Source: Alphaproteobacteria bacterium (GTDB lineage Bacteria > Pseudomonadota > Alphaproteobacteria > UBA2136 > UBA6156). From it: a DNA stretch of 64,000 bases. The translations under genes and the position numbers were made by a program. The stretch spans positions 1-64,000 of the forward strand of contig JAIXQG010000002.1 of assembly GCA_027485835.1 (NCBI GenBank), read 5' to 3'. A model generated the notes under the pieces. The model ran no database searches and was not told the DNA's origin. It saw only the letters and a list, made by a program, of their open reading frames with translations. Position 1 is the first letter of the stretch. Every line of letters starts with the position of its first letter. This document shows, piece after piece, positions 50,505 through 60,557 of this stretch.

Positions 50505-51074
50505 TTAAGAGGAAGTTTGTATACGCTTATCGTAAAATGCGGTGGAACCGTCAATCAGAAAATCGGTAAAACCGAAACTTTCCCAGTGGCGGCGAAGGCG
50601 CTCGGCCGAAGCCTCGCAATCGAGCCCCATATGGGAATACCCGTTGGTTTTCGCCGCCATTTCCAACATCGGCACTAGTGTGCGGCTGAGGGCGTTGCCC
50701 CTGTATTCCGGCTTAAGATAGGTACGGCCCATGCAGGCGATTTTCGAGACGTCTCCGTAGCGCTTTGTACCAAACAGTTCGATAAAGTTTGGCTTGTGCA
50801 CCATGCCATACACACCGCCAGTACCGATAATTTCGCCATCATGGTTACGGACAATGAAGAAGGCGCCGCCATTTGCCGGGTTGTAGCGGCTTTCTTCGCC
50901 TTTAGTCAGGCTATCTAGGTCGGCATGCCAATCGGGCCTGTAGTCGTAGCCATAGGTATCTTTAATCACGCTTAGGCAGAAGGTTCGCGCTTCTTCTCCC
51001 GCCTGAATTTGCGACGGGTGCCATTGGCTAATGGTTAGCCCGGGTGCAAGCAAGGCTTGAGACTGATTTTGCAT
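50505..51074 (-). CDS. GNAT family N-acetyltransferase
   Basis: A 189-residue acyltransferase. The acetyl-CoA motif is ACMGRTYLKPEYRGNALSRT followed by helix LVPMLEMAAKTNG and SHMGLDCEASAERLRRHWES. EIIGTGGVYGMVHK is the preceding strand-turn-strand. AGGG precedes the ATG at 51074. Placed between two DapE-like amidohydrolases, it may acylate an amine that one of them deacylates, but nothing in the sequence fixes the substrate. Confidence 0.78.
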   Translation of the reverse strand: MQNQSQALLAPGLTISQWHPSQIQAGEEARTFCLSVIKDTYGYDYRPDWHADLDSLTKGEESRYNPANGGAFFIVRNHDGEIIGTGGVYGMVHKPNFIELFGTKRYGDVSKIACMGRTYLKPEYRGNALSRTLVPMLEMAAKTNGYSHMGLDCEASAERLRRHWESFGFTDFLIDGSTAFYDKRIQTSS

Positions 51075-51148
51075 ACGGTCACCCTGCCGCAAAACGTTCT
51101 CGGCTTCAACGCCAAAAAAAGTGGGGGATTAGGGCGTGGTACATAAGT

Positions 51149-51174
51149 GAAGGCCGCAGTTTCCTGCGGCCTTC
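51149..51174 (-). terminator. Terminator after the second M20 gene
   Basis: An 11-base perfect stem GAAGGCCGCAG/CTGCGGCCTTC with loop TTTC lies 19 bases past the stop of the gene ending at 51193. It separates that gene from the GNAT gene downstream. The T run is weak. Confidence 0.7.
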
Positions 51175-51192
51175 TTAGTCTTCGTTATCGGC

Positions 51193-52473
51193 TTACCTGA
51201 AGAGATTCTCCAACATATGGCCGTAGGCTTCTGCCAACAATTCAAGATCGGCGAGGTAAGCCCGTTCATCGATTTCATGAATGCCTCCACGCTCGGTCTT
51301 TGCAGGAAGCCCATTTCTTAGACCGCCGCCCGACGAGCAGCTACCGAATTCAGCGATTTCGATATCCGCATAATCAGGATTCTCGGCAGGGTCGTAGACG
51401 CGATAGACTTTTGCGCCGTCGGACGTGCCGCCGGCGCGGTTGAAGTCTGGGTCGACACCACAGATTTCAATTGCAGCCGTAAGAATACATTCGGCCAGCC
51501 GTTTGCGCTTGCTAGTGAACGGCTGCGATGCGACCTGCGGTAACAAGGTGAGTGTAACGATTGTACGATCGATGCCCGCGTCGTCCAGCGCCTTGTTGAT
51601 CAGGTGGCACATACTTTCCACCGAGTAGTTGCTGGTGAATCGCACGTTGAAGTTGGCTTCGGCTGTTTGCGGTACTGTACCGCCATCCTTGGGGTTTCCG
51701 GAGTTGGTATAGGTAAACTCCAGATTGGTGCCTTCACGACCCAGCCCGTCTGATTCGAACGGGATGCTCATAATCGCAGCCTGCGCTCGAACCATATAAG
51801 CAATTGGGTTGATAGTGCGTTCTGGATAGGCGACATGACCGGATTTCCCCTTGGCAAATAGATTGCCACTGAGACTACCACGCCGGCCGTAGCGTACGCT
51901 GTCGCCGACTTTCTCCTTACTGGCAGGTTCGCCTACCAGCACCCATGTCGGGACGATGCCTTGCTCTTTCAGGTATCTAAATGCCTGAATGGTGCCGTTG
52001 GCGCCGGTCCACTCTTCATCCGTTGTGACAAGAAAGTAGATGTTGTACTTCGGCATGTACTCCAGCTTGTCGTACAGCGCCTTGATGAAGGAGATGATGC
52101 CACCTTTCATGTCGGTCACACCACGGCCGTGGATGAAACCATCCTTGATTTCAGCGCCGAACGGTTGAACCGTCCAAAGCGTTTCATCGACTAGGCCGAC
52201 GACGTCAGTATGGCAGCTGTAGAACAGCGTTTCTTCGGACTCGCCCTTGGCCAGGTGGACGATAAGATTGTCTACCGGATAAGGTGCGAGTTCGCTCCCC
52301 GGGAAAGCCAAACGCTTGACGGAGCGGCACCCGAGAGGAGCAAGGAGCTGCTCGACAAAATCTAGCGAGCCTTGACATTCTGCGAAGTCTTTCTCCTGAG
52401 TCGTAGGATTTTTCGGTGTAAAGCTCTGGTAACGAATTAGGGCCTGCAAGTTTGCAACGGCATCCATTTTCAT
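51193..52473 (-). CDS. M20 family metallopeptidase (DapE-like), second copy
   Basis: A 426-residue zinc amidohydrolase closer to DapE than its neighbour. It shows YSCHTDVVG, IHGRGVTDMKGG, VTTDEEWTGANG, the DapE-like YGRRGSLSGNLFAKGKSGHV and AGGTSDGAKVYRVYDPAEN. The usual final His motif appears as GGIHEIDERAYL. The annotation as succinyl-diaminopimelate desuccinylase-like is plausible, yet the sequence is divergent. A consensus AAGGAGG precedes the ATG, and it has its own terminator. Confidence 0.82.
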   Translation of the reverse strand: MKMDAVANLQALIRYQSFTPKNPTTQEKDFAECQGSLDFVEQLLAPLGCRSVKRLAFPGSELAPYPVDNLIVHLAKGESEETLFYSCHTDVVGLVDETLWTVQPFGAEIKDGFIHGRGVTDMKGGIISFIKALYDKLEYMPKYNIYFLVTTDEEWTGANGTIQAFRYLKEQGIVPTWVLVGEPASKEKVGDSVRYGRRGSLSGNLFAKGKSGHVAYPERTINPIAYMVRAQAAIMSIPFESDGLGREGTNLEFTYTNSGNPKDGGTVPQTAEANFNVRFTSNYSVESMCHLINKALDDAGIDRTIVTLTLLPQVASQPFTSKRKRLAECILTAAIEICGVDPDFNRAGGTSDGAKVYRVYDPAENPDYADIEIAEFGSCSSGGGLRNGLPAKTERGGIHEIDERAYLADLELLAEAYGHMLENLFR

Positions 52474-52565
52474 GAAATGCCTCCTTTCTTAAGAAGAGGG
52501 ATCGAGTGTCACGTAATACGGATTGGATATGCATCTTTTTAGATATAAATACAAGTTTTGAATAC

Positions 52566-52591
52566 AAAAAAGAGGCTTCAGCCTCTTTTTT
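52566..52591. terminator. Intrinsic terminator after tolB
   Basis: AAAAAAGAGGC pairs with GCCTCTTTTTT around TTCA, about 20 bases downstream of the tolB stop on the minus strand. It is symmetric and could work on both strands. Confidence 0.9.
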
Positions 52592-52612
52592 GTGGCGGGG
52601 GTTATCCTCCCA

Positions 52613-53938
52613 CTAGCGCATCAGCGGCGACCAGGCCGGGTCGGTGCTGTCGGTGGGGGTGGGCAGCTCGCGCAGGTTGTAGCCGGTCAGGTCGATCGTG
52701 AAGATGCGTTCTTTATCCGCACGGTTTTGCTGGCGGCTGAACACCAGCACGCGGCCGTTAGGTGCCCATGTGGGGTTGTCGTCCATGAAGCTGTCGGTGA
52801 GGATACGCTCTTCCTGGCCATCCGGGTCGATCACACCCACGTTGAACTTACCTTGGTATTGCTTGATGAAGGCAATGAGGTCGCCGCGCGGAGACCATGC
52901 CGGGCTGTAGTAACGGCCTTCGCCGAAGGTCAGACGCTTCACTCCCGAGCCGTCGGCATTCATGGTGTAGAGGGCCGAGACGCCGCCGCGGTCGGAGCTG
53001 AAGACGATCTTGCTGTCATCTGGGCTGTAGCTGGGCGAGGTGTCGGTTTCGCGCTGGAAGGTAAGACGCTTGAGCGCACGGGAGGACATGTCCATCTCGT
53101 AAATTTCGGCGTTACCTTCGTGGCCTGCAGTGAGAGTCATGGCCAGCTTGGTACCCTTGTTGTTGAAACGCGGGGTGCTGTTGAGGCCTTCAAAGTCGCC
53201 AATAATGGTTTGCTGGCCGGTGTTGATATCCCAGAGATACAGGCGCGGCAGGCCGCTGGCGTAGGACATGTAGACCACCTTTTGCAGGTTGGGGTTGAAG
53301 CGCGGGGTCATGACCAGTGAGGAACCGTCGGTAAGGCACTGATAGTTGGCGCCGTCTTGGTCCATGATGCACAGCTTCTTCATGGTTTTGCCATCGACAC
53401 CCCGGCTTTTGCCGATGTGCACGATGCGGGTGAAGAAATAGCCCGGCTCACCGGTGAGGGTTTTGTAAATATCGTCGGCAATGCGGTGGGCGATGTAACG
53501 CCAGTTGGCGGCGCTGTCAGTCAATGCGGTACCGTACAGTTGCTGTTCGGTTTGGGTGTCGAACAGGCGGACTTCGACGCGGATTTTGCCGCCGTCCATC
53601 GGCTTGACCACGGCGTTGACCACGGCGTCGGCGTTAATGCTGCGCCAGTCGGCAAACAGAGGACCGGTGGCGGCCATTTGGGCGGGCGTTTGCAGGTAAG
53701 AAGCTGGGTTGAGCACCTTGAACGGCGTGCTGTTGCCGAGGTCGCCACGGATAACACCGGCAAGGTCGGCACCGAAGCGGGCGGCGTCGGGCGTTTCGCC
53801 GTGGAAATCGGGGATCGCAATCGGCAGCGGAGCGGCGCCCGGTGCGGAAAGGTCGATACGCACTTTGGCGTGGGCGGGGGCTGCAGCGGCAAGAGCCATA
53901 ATGCAGACAGCGAGGAAGGCACGGAAAGCGTGACGCAT
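52613..53938 (-). CDS. tolB: Tol-Pal system periplasmic protein TolB
   Basis: Periplasmic beta-propeller that binds Pal and receives force from TolA. From the ATG at 53938 (AAGGAG ahead) it has a signal peptide ending in APAHA. An N-terminal domain (about residues 25-165) comes next, then propeller repeats such as MTPRFNPNLQKVVYMSYASG, TSPSYSPDDSKIVFSSDRGG, YSPAWSPRGDLIAFI and NPTWAPNGRVLVFSR. At 441 residues it has normal length. It lies 4.4 kb away from tolQRA, and no pal gene follows. Confidence 0.96.
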   Translation of the reverse strand: MRHAFRAFLAVCIMALAAAAPAHAKVRIDLSAPGAAPLPIAIPDFHGETPDAARFGADLAGVIRGDLGNSTPFKVLNPASYLQTPAQMAATGPLFADWRSINADAVVNAVVKPMDGGKIRVEVRLFDTQTEQQLYGTALTDSAANWRYIAHRIADDIYKTLTGEPGYFFTRIVHIGKSRGVDGKTMKKLCIMDQDGANYQCLTDGSSLVMTPRFNPNLQKVVYMSYASGLPRLYLWDINTGQQTIIGDFEGLNSTPRFNNKGTKLAMTLTAGHEGNAEIYEMDMSSRALKRLTFQRETDTSPSYSPDDSKIVFSSDRGGVSALYTMNADGSGVKRLTFGEGRYYSPAWSPRGDLIAFIKQYQGKFNVGVIDPDGQEERILTDSFMDDNPTWAPNGRVLVFSRQQNRADKERIFTIDLTGYNLRELPTPTDSTDPAWSPLMR

Positions 53939-54049
53939 GGTTTTCTCCTTTTTCGGGCCCAAAGTAACATGCGCTTTGGGGCGGCGGTAGCGTTTTAACA
54001 CGCCGAAACGGTTATTTTTTGGGCGGAGATTGTTTGCACTTGCGGGAAC

Positions 54050-54070
54050 AAAAAGGAGGCTTGCGCCCCC
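54050..54070 (-). terminator. Intrinsic terminator after gpmA
   Basis: On the minus strand GGGGGC pairs with GCCTCC (one G-T) around the GNRA-like loop GCAA, followed by TTTTTG, 17 bases after the gpmA stop. Confidence 0.75.
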
Positions 54071-54087
54071 TTCTCTGTTACCAAGGT

Positions 54088-54711
54088 TTATTCGCCTTGC
54101 TTGAGGATTTTCTTCCCGACGATTTCGGCGTTGTCGTTCAATGTGTAGATATAGATTTCACCAGTGCCCAGTTCCACGCTCGGAATTTTCTCCTTCGAGA
54201 TGCCTTCCAGCGCCATAATAAGGGCACGCAGGCTGTTGCCGTGGGCGGCGACCAGCGTGGTTTTGTGCTTCATCACCTGCGGCAGGATGCTGTGCACGTA
54301 GTACGGCAGCACACGGGCGACGGTGTCGCGGAGGCTCTCACCTCCGGGGGGCGGTACATCGTACGCGCGCCGCCAGATGTGCACTTGCTCTTCGCCCCAT
54401 TTTTTGCGGGCTTCGTCTTTGTTCAGGCCTGCCAAGTCGCCGTAGTCGCGTTCGTTCAGAGCAAAGCTCTTTTCAATCGGCAGACTGTGGAGCCCCAGTT
54501 CGCCGAGGATGATCTGGCAGGTGCGGTTGGCGCGTTTGAGCTCAGAGCTAAACGCCACCTCCGGCAGCAGACCTTCGGCTTTCAGGCTTTGACCTGCGGC
54601 TTTGGCTTCGGCTTCGCCTTGGCCGGTCAGCGGCTGGTCGATCCAGCCGGTGAATTGGTTGAGGCGGTTGCCTTCGCTTTGGCCGTGACGGGTGAGAATG
54701 AGGGTGTGCAT
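54088..54711 (-). CDS. gpmA: 2,3-bisphosphoglycerate-dependent phosphoglycerate mutase
   Basis: Glycolytic interconversion of 3- and 2-phosphoglycerate. The 207-residue protein has the phosphohistidine motif [38 protein letters not shown] and the second His in [20 protein letters not shown]. The start [10 protein letters not shown] at 54711 has AGAGG upstream. It lies 21 bases after eno, forming a glycolytic pair that acts on successive steps. Confidence 0.96.
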   Translation of the reverse strand: MHTLILTRHGQSEGNRLNQFTGWIDQPLTGQGEAEAKAAGQSLKAEGLLPEVAFSSELKRANRTCQIILGELGLHSLPIEKSFALNERDYGDLAGLNKDEARKKWGEEQVHIWRRAYDVPPPGGESLRDTVARVLPYYVHSILPQVMKHKTTLVAAHGNSLRALIMALEGISKEKIPSVELGTGEIYIYTLNDNAEIVGKKILKQGE

Positions 54712-54732
54712 CGTGTTATGTCCTCTTACCAA

Positions 54733-56040
<1,308 letters not shown>

Positions 56041-56147
56041 TTACGCCGCTCGTTACGGGACGTCAAATCCTCGCTCTACTCTTTAGGCAACCATGCTGCG
56101 CAGCGTGTTTTCCTCTGGTAAGGTTGGCACAACTTAGAGGTGTTGTT

Positions 56148-56624
56148 GTGCACGAGCTTGGGCTTATTCATGTGGTATGCGGCGCGGCGTTTTCGTTGTT
56201 TGGCGCTGCTTTGTGCGTGGGATTGCATTACGAAGGACTAAATGTACTGGAGTCGTTTTCTAAATGGGAAAGCCATTTTTTAAAGCGCCCGCGGCCACGT
56301 ATGCTGCTGATTATGATGGGCGTTGTGCAGCTACACACCCTTGAAATTTGGTGCATGGCGTTGGTGTATGGCGTAATGGCCGAGTTTTCTGGCATGGGAG
56401 GGATTCAGGTAGCGCCCGGTGTGTTGGGTAGTTTTACCCATTGGGATTATGTGTATTTTTCTGCCGTGATGTACACCTCGCTGGGTTTAGGCGACCTGAT
56501 ACCGCATGGCATGTTTAAGATGCTGGCGACGACGGAGGCGTTGGTGGGACTGATTCTGATCGCATGGAGCGCCAGCTTTACCTACCTGCTGATGCAGCGG
56601 CTGTGGGGGCGTTCGGCGGCTTAA
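56148..56624 (+). CDS. Small two-pore-loop potassium-channel-like membrane protein
   Basis: A 158-residue membrane protein. The start chosen is GTG at 56148, which has AGAGG seven bases ahead; a longer frame from 56025 overlaps the eno promoter region. Helices fall at about residues 3-26, 55-78 and 122-150. The re-entrant loop VYFSAVMYTSLGLGDLIPHG resembles a K+-channel pore, with SLGLGD in place of the canonical TVGYGD. Ion selectivity is therefore uncertain. Confidence 0.7.
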   Translation: MHELGLIHVVCGAAFSLFGAALCVGLHYEGLNVLESFSKWESHFLKRPRPRMLLIMMGVVQLHTLEIWCMALVYGVMAEFSGMGGIQVAPGVLGSFTHWDYVYFSAVMYTSLGLGDLIPHGMFKMLATTEALVGLILIAWSASFTYLLMQRLWGRSAA

Positions 56625-56730
56625 GTTGCCCGATATGTGAACGAATGCCGATTTGGTGCATTTCCTGTTTGATCGGAACGGCGCTTCGCGCTAGGTTTCC
56701 TTCGAAAGAATCGAAATAAGGATATGTACC

Positions 56731-57783
56731 ATGAGCAAGCTCATTCCGGCCCGCGGTTATGCCGCGGCCAGCGCTACCACCCCCCTCTCCCCGTTTAGCT
56801 TTGAGCGTCGGGCTGTGGGTGAGAAAGATGTGCAGATTGATATCGTGTACTCGGGCATTTGCCACAGCGACATGCACCAGGCGCGCAACGAATGGGGTGG
56901 CTCGGTTTACCCCATGGTGCCGGGGCACGAGATTGTGGGACGCGTGGTGGCTGTGGGCGACAAGGTGACGAAGTTTAAGGTAGGCGACCTTGCCGGTGTG
57001 GGCTGCATGGTGGATAGCTGCCGCACGTGTGCCAGCTGCCGCGAACAGCTGCAGCAATATTGCGAGCCGGGCGCCACCTTTACCTATAACTGTGAAGACC
57101 CCAAGTATGGCGGCCAAACGCAGGGTGGGTATAGCGATAAGATCGTTGTAGATGAAGACTTTTCCTTAAAAATTCCGGAAAACCTTGATCTGAAGGGTGC
57201 GGCGCCGCTGCTGTGTGCGGGGATTACGACTTATTCTCCGCTGCGCCACTGGAAGGTTGGCAAGGGCCAGAAGGTTGGGATTGTGGGCCTTGGCGGGCTT
57301 GGACACATGGGCGTGAAATTTGCCCATGCGTTGGGTGCGCATGTGGTGATGATTACGACCTCGCCGGAAAAAGGCGCGGATGCGACCAAGTTGGGGGCGG
57401 ATGAGGTGTTGATTTCGAAAGATGCCGACGCCATGGCGGCCCATGCTAATAGCTTTGACTTCATTCTGAACACCATCCCTGTTGGGCACGACATGAACCC
57501 GTATGTGGCTTTGCTAAAGCGCGACGCGACCATGTGCATTGTGGGTGCGGTAGAGCCATGGGGCGCCGTACATGGTGGTGCGATGATTTTGAAGCGCCGG
57601 AATATTGCGGGTTCGGTTATCGGGGGGATTGCCGAGACGCAGGAGATGCTGGATTTTTGCGGCACGCACAATATTGTCTCGGACGTGGAAGTTATTGCGA
57701 TGAAGGACGTGAACACCGCGTATGAGCGGATGTTGAAGAGCGATGTGAAGTATCGGTTTGTGATTGATATGGCGACGCTTTAA
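56731..57783 (+). CDS. Zinc-dependent NAD(P)-linked alcohol dehydrogenase (YahK/CAD type)
   Basis: A 350-residue medium-chain dehydrogenase that would reduce aldehydes. Catalytic zinc ligands are in GICHSDMHQARNEWG and PMVPGHEIVGRV. The structural zinc cysteines are in DSCRTCASCREQLQQYC, and the nucleotide-binding motif is GIVGLGGLGHMGVKFAHALG. It is of the cinnamyl-alcohol-dehydrogenase/YahK subgroup, which usually prefers NADPH. It is monocistronic with a strong terminator. Confidence 0.92.
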   Translation: MSKLIPARGYAAASATTPLSPFSFERRAVGEKDVQIDIVYSGICHSDMHQARNEWGGSVYPMVPGHEIVGRVVAVGDKVTKFKVGDLAGVGCMVDSCRTCASCREQLQQYCEPGATFTYNCEDPKYGGQTQGGYSDKIVVDEDFSLKIPENLDLKGAAPLLCAGITTYSPLRHWKVGKGQKVGIVGLGGLGHMGVKFAHALGAHVVMITTSPEKGADATKLGADEVLISKDADAMAAHANSFDFILNTIPVGHDMNPYVALLKRDATMCIVGAVEPWGAVHGGAMILKRRNIAGSVIGGIAETQEMLDFCGTHNIVSDVEVIAMKDVNTAYERMLKSDVKYRFVIDMATL

Positions 57784-57795
57784 GACTGAACCACG

Positions 57796-57823
57796 AAAAA
57801 GCCCCCGAGATTGGGGGCTTTTT
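57796..57823. terminator. Bidirectional terminator between the dehydrogenase and tRNA-Phe
   Basis: AAAAAGCCCCC pairs with GGGGGCTTTTT around GAGATT. It serves the plus-strand dehydrogenase and the minus-strand tRNA. Confidence 0.92.
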
Positions 57824-57832
57824 AAATTTCGA

Positions 57833-57908
57833 TGGTGGCCAGGGTCGGAATCGAACCAACGACACGATGCTCTTCAGGCATCTGCTCTACCAACTGAGCT
57901 ACCTGGCC
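57833..57908 (-). tRNA. tRNA-Phe (GAA)
   Basis: A 76-base cloverleaf on the minus strand. The acceptor stem GGCCAGG/CCTGGCC, D arm with AGCTCAGTTGGTAGAGC, anticodon loop CTGAAGA with GAA, and T arm GGTTCGATTCC are complete. The discriminator A and the 3' CCA are encoded. It converges on the dehydrogenase terminator. Confidence 0.97.
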
Positions 57909-58006
57909 ACTTTTTGGCTGAACGGCTGTGCCGTGTCAGCGCGCGCAACATAACAAACCCAGCCGATTTGGCAACCTGTTTTTTAGGTATGAGAAGAATT
58001 CTTGGC

Positions 58007-58354
58007 CTAGAAATCCATTTGAAACTCTCTGAAGACCTCTTTCTCAGCTTCAGGGATATCAAATGGAACAGATTTACGAATTGCGCGGATTAACGAGAAA
58101 TCGAGCGATTTGTCACCGCTAGATTTAACAATTTTAGTATCGCTTAAAGTGCCATCTGGGTTCAAAAAAACTTTAACTGATATGCCGCGCCACCACTCTG
58201 GCTTTTTAAAATAAACCCAATTCTGATTAACTTTTTGTTGGATTTTAACGGCCGTCGCACGATTGGTTTGAGGCACTTGAAGCTGTTCTTCACTTGAAGC
58301 ACATCCCCCAATAATCGCGACTAACACTAGAATTAAGATTTTGATTCTCATCAT
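58007..58354 (-). CDS. Lipoprotein with a TolA/TonB-like C-terminal domain
   Basis: A 115-residue protein with a lipoprotein signal (LVLVAIIGGCASS, Cys at about residue 18). A short linker leads to a domain (about residues 35-115) that parallels the end of the adjacent TolA: IVKSSGDKSLDFSLIRAIRK here against VVQSSGDASFDSTLIRAIRK in TolA, and both proteins end in an Fx(M/F) acidic/aromatic tail. It lacks the TolA membrane helix and linker. It appears to be a partial duplication of tolA given an export signal. It follows tolA by 11 bases, with AAGG before its ATG. Confidence 0.75.
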   Translation of the reverse strand: MMRIKILILVLVAIIGGCASSEEQLQVPQTNRATAVKIQQKVNQNWVYFKKPEWWRGISVKVFLNPDGTLSDTKIVKSSGDKSLDFSLIRAIRKSVPFDIPEAEKEVFREFQMDF

Positions 58355-58365
58355 GAATGCTAACC

Positions 58366-59193
58366 TTATTGACTGAAGGCCATTTCGAAGTCGGCGTAGG
58401 CGCCCATTTTGTCGGTTGGGATGGGCAGCGGGATGGACTTGCGGATGGCGCGGATCAGCGTGGAGTCGAACGAGGCGTCGCCACTGGATTGCACCACGCG
58501 CAGGCCGATGAGGTCTCCGGATGGGCCGAGTTTGATTTGCACGATGATGGTCAGGCCGTCGAGGTCTTTGCCCGGCGGAATCACCCAGTTCTTGTTCACG
58601 GCCATACCGATGGCGTCGTTCACGCCTTCGTCGGAGAGGTTTAGCTGGAGCTGCGGCCCCTCACCGGCCTGTTTGGTCGGGTCTGGTGCAACTTGGGCAG
58701 GTTTGGGTGCGGGCTTGTCGGCCTTTTCGAGGAAATCATCGAGGTTTTCGAGGAAGTCTTCGGGGTTCTTGACCACCTTGGCGTCCTTCTCATTCTTCAC
58801 GACCTTCTTTTCCTTCGGCGATTTATCCAGCACCGGCGGGCGTTTTTCGGCTTCTATCGGGGTTTCCTTCTGCTCGGGAACCACTTCCTTGGTGTCTGTG
58901 ACAAATTTGGTTTTGGCTTCCGACGGCGGAATGTTCTTCATTTCCTTCGGCGGTTCCTTCGGTGCCGCGCTGTCTTGGGTGCGGACTTTTTGAGGCTCTA
59001 CCTTAGACGACGCAGCCTTGGGCTGTGGCACGCCCACAAGCTTGACCTGAACGGTGGGGGTGGAGACACGGACGCGGTGTGTGAGCGAGAGCGACATACC
59101 CACCAGAACGGCGATGTGGAGCACCAGCGACCACACCAGAACCTTCTTGAGGCTCGGTTGCTCGGTAACGCGGTGGTGCAGTGTTGCGGCCAT
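58366..59193 (-). CDS. tolA: Cell-envelope integrity protein TolA
   Basis: Links the TolQR motor to TolB/Pal across the periplasm. One N-terminal membrane helix (about residues 18-37: VLVWSLVLHIAVLVGMSL) precedes a long Lys/Glu/Pro-rich linker (about 60-175) and a C-terminal TolA/TonB-like domain (about 190-275) with LGPSGDLIGLRVVQSSGDAS. The start is uncertain: ATG at 59193 has no clear ribosome site, and an in-frame ATG at 59244 inside tolR would be translationally coupled. Confidence 0.88.
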   Translation of the reverse strand: MAATLHHRVTEQPSLKKVLVWSLVLHIAVLVGMSLSLTHRVRVSTPTVQVKLVGVPQPKAASSKVEPQKVRTQDSAAPKEPPKEMKNIPPSEAKTKFVTDTKEVVPEQKETPIEAEKRPPVLDKSPKEKKVVKNEKDAKVVKNPEDFLENLDDFLEKADKPAPKPAQVAPDPTKQAGEGPQLQLNLSDEGVNDAIGMAVNKNWVIPPGKDLDGLTIIVQIKLGPSGDLIGLRVVQSSGDASFDSTLIRAIRKSIPLPIPTDKMGAYADFEMAFSQ

Positions 59194-59212
59194 TGGAGAG
59201 GATAACGGAATA

Positions 59213-59638
59213 TTACTCGGTGGGTTCGGTGACAAGGCCGACATCGACCATGCCTGCCATTTGCAGGGCAGCCATGATTTCCATGACAGTACCGTAGTTG
59301 ATGTCCTTGTCGGCGCGCAGCAGGATGGCTGCGCTATCGCGGCCTTCCTGAATGGCTTGCAGGCGGGCGACGAGGTCGGCGCGGGCCACTTCAGCGCTAC
59401 CGATTTGCACGGAGCCGTCTTTTTTCAGCAGGATTTCGACCGGCTTTTCTTGCTCGATCGATTTCGCATCGGCCTTTGGCAGGGCGACTTGCACGCCTTG
59501 CGTCATCATCGGTGCGGCAACCATAAAGATGATCATCAGCACCAGCATCACATCCACCATCGGGGTGATGTTGATTTCGGCAACCGGCTTATAGACGCGG
59601 TGCCCTTTGTGACCCGAAGGTCCCATATTCATCCCCAT
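59213..59638 (-). CDS. tolR: Tol-Pal motor subunit TolR (ExbD family)
   Basis: A 141-residue protein with one membrane helix containing the conserved Asp: AEINITPMVDVMLVLMIIFM. The periplasmic domain has VALPKADAKSIEQEKPVEIL and ILLRADKDINYGTVMEIM. The helix sequence matches TolR/ExbD. Its location between tolQ and tolA fixes the TolR assignment. Confidence 0.95.
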   Translation of the reverse strand: MGMNMGPSGHKGHRVYKPVAEINITPMVDVMLVLMIIFMVAAPMMTQGVQVALPKADAKSIEQEKPVEILLKKDGSVQIGSAEVARADLVARLQAIQEGRDSAAILLRADKDINYGTVMEIMAALQMAGMVDVGLVTEPTE

Positions 59639-59662
59639 AGGAATTTCTCCCCTTTTAAACGG

Positions 59663-60376
59663 TTAGCGCTTGTTTGGCGCGGCTTTGCGGGTGGTCTGGC
59701 GCTCCAGCACGGTAAGGAATTCATCAATGAAGGTTTCCACACGGGCGGCATAGCGGCCCATGCTGCCAGAGAGCTTGTTATAGGCAACCACAGCCGGAAT
59801 AGCGGCAAACAGACCGATGGCAGTGGCGAAGAGCGCTTCGGCAATACCCGGAGCTACCACAGCGAGGCTGGTGTTTTTGGAGGCGCCGATGTGTTGGAAG
59901 GAGGTCATGATCCCCCACACCGTACCGAGCAGACCGACGAACGGGCCGACCGAACCGGTGGTGGCGAGGAAGGGCAGCCAGGCTTCAAGGGCTTCCAGCT
60001 CGCGGCGGGCGGTGGCGTCCATCATACGGCGGACACGTTGCAGGGCTGTGCCGTCGCGGCGTTCTTCATCGCTGGCGGCGTTCCATTCTTCCAGACCCAC
60101 GACGAAGACGGAGGCCAGCGGGTGGTCTCCCTGCTGCGGATTTACTTGGCGCACAAAGCTCTCCAATGTGTGACTGCCGGACCAGAAGATGTCTTCGAAA
60201 TCGTCGCCCTTACGGTGCAGGGTTTTGAACTGCTTGCCCTTGGAATACCAGACGGCCCAAACGGCAACCGAGGCACCGAACAGGCCGACCATGATGAGTT
60301 TGACAAAGATACCGGCCTGAAGGAACAGGCCCCAGAAGGTCATATCGACGCTGGCGGCTACGGCTGTGGGTTCCAT
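59663..60376 (-). CDS. tolQ: Tol-Pal motor subunit TolQ (ExbB family)
   Basis: A 237-residue proton-channel component with three membrane helices. Signatures are WLPFLATTGSVGPFVGLLGT, VWGIMTSFQHIGASKNTSLA and VAPGIAEALFATAIGLFAAI, which line the TolQ/ExbB channel. The usual upstream ybgC is absent; the gene is divergent from the phage-type endolysin, with a 308-base gap between the two starts that contains the endolysin promoter and leader. Confidence 0.96.
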   Translation of the reverse strand: MEPTAVAASVDMTFWGLFLQAGIFVKLIMVGLFGASVAVWAVWYSKGKQFKTLHRKGDDFEDIFWSGSHTLESFVRQVNPQQGDHPLASVFVVGLEEWNAASDEERRDGTALQRVRRMMDATARRELEALEAWLPFLATTGSVGPFVGLLGTVWGIMTSFQHIGASKNTSLAVVAPGIAEALFATAIGLFAAIPAVVAYNKLSGSMGRYAARVETFIDEFLTVLERQTTRKAAPNKR

Positions 60377-60557
60377 GAATGTACGTTTCCCCTGTAAATG
60401 GTTCGCTTCTTATATACGTTACGCCGACCCTACAGGCCCCTGCCCGCCTGTGCAAGCCGCTGAACTGGCTTTGGCTTACACGGGTGGTTAAAACGCGTGC
60501 GGCAGTGTGGCCAAGAGCCACCATGGTAAGGAAACGGTAGGGAATTGGTTTAAAAAC

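Noticed and set aside
48277..52473. A complete opine metallophore (cntKLM-like) operon
   Set aside because: Only the NAS-like gene is present. The neighbours are M20 peptidases and a GNAT on the other strand, with no racemase, opine dehydrogenase or transporter.
58007..58354. TonB protein for a siderophore receptor
   Set aside because: It has a lipobox, no membrane anchor and no Pro-rich spacer, and it matches the adjacent TolA more closely.
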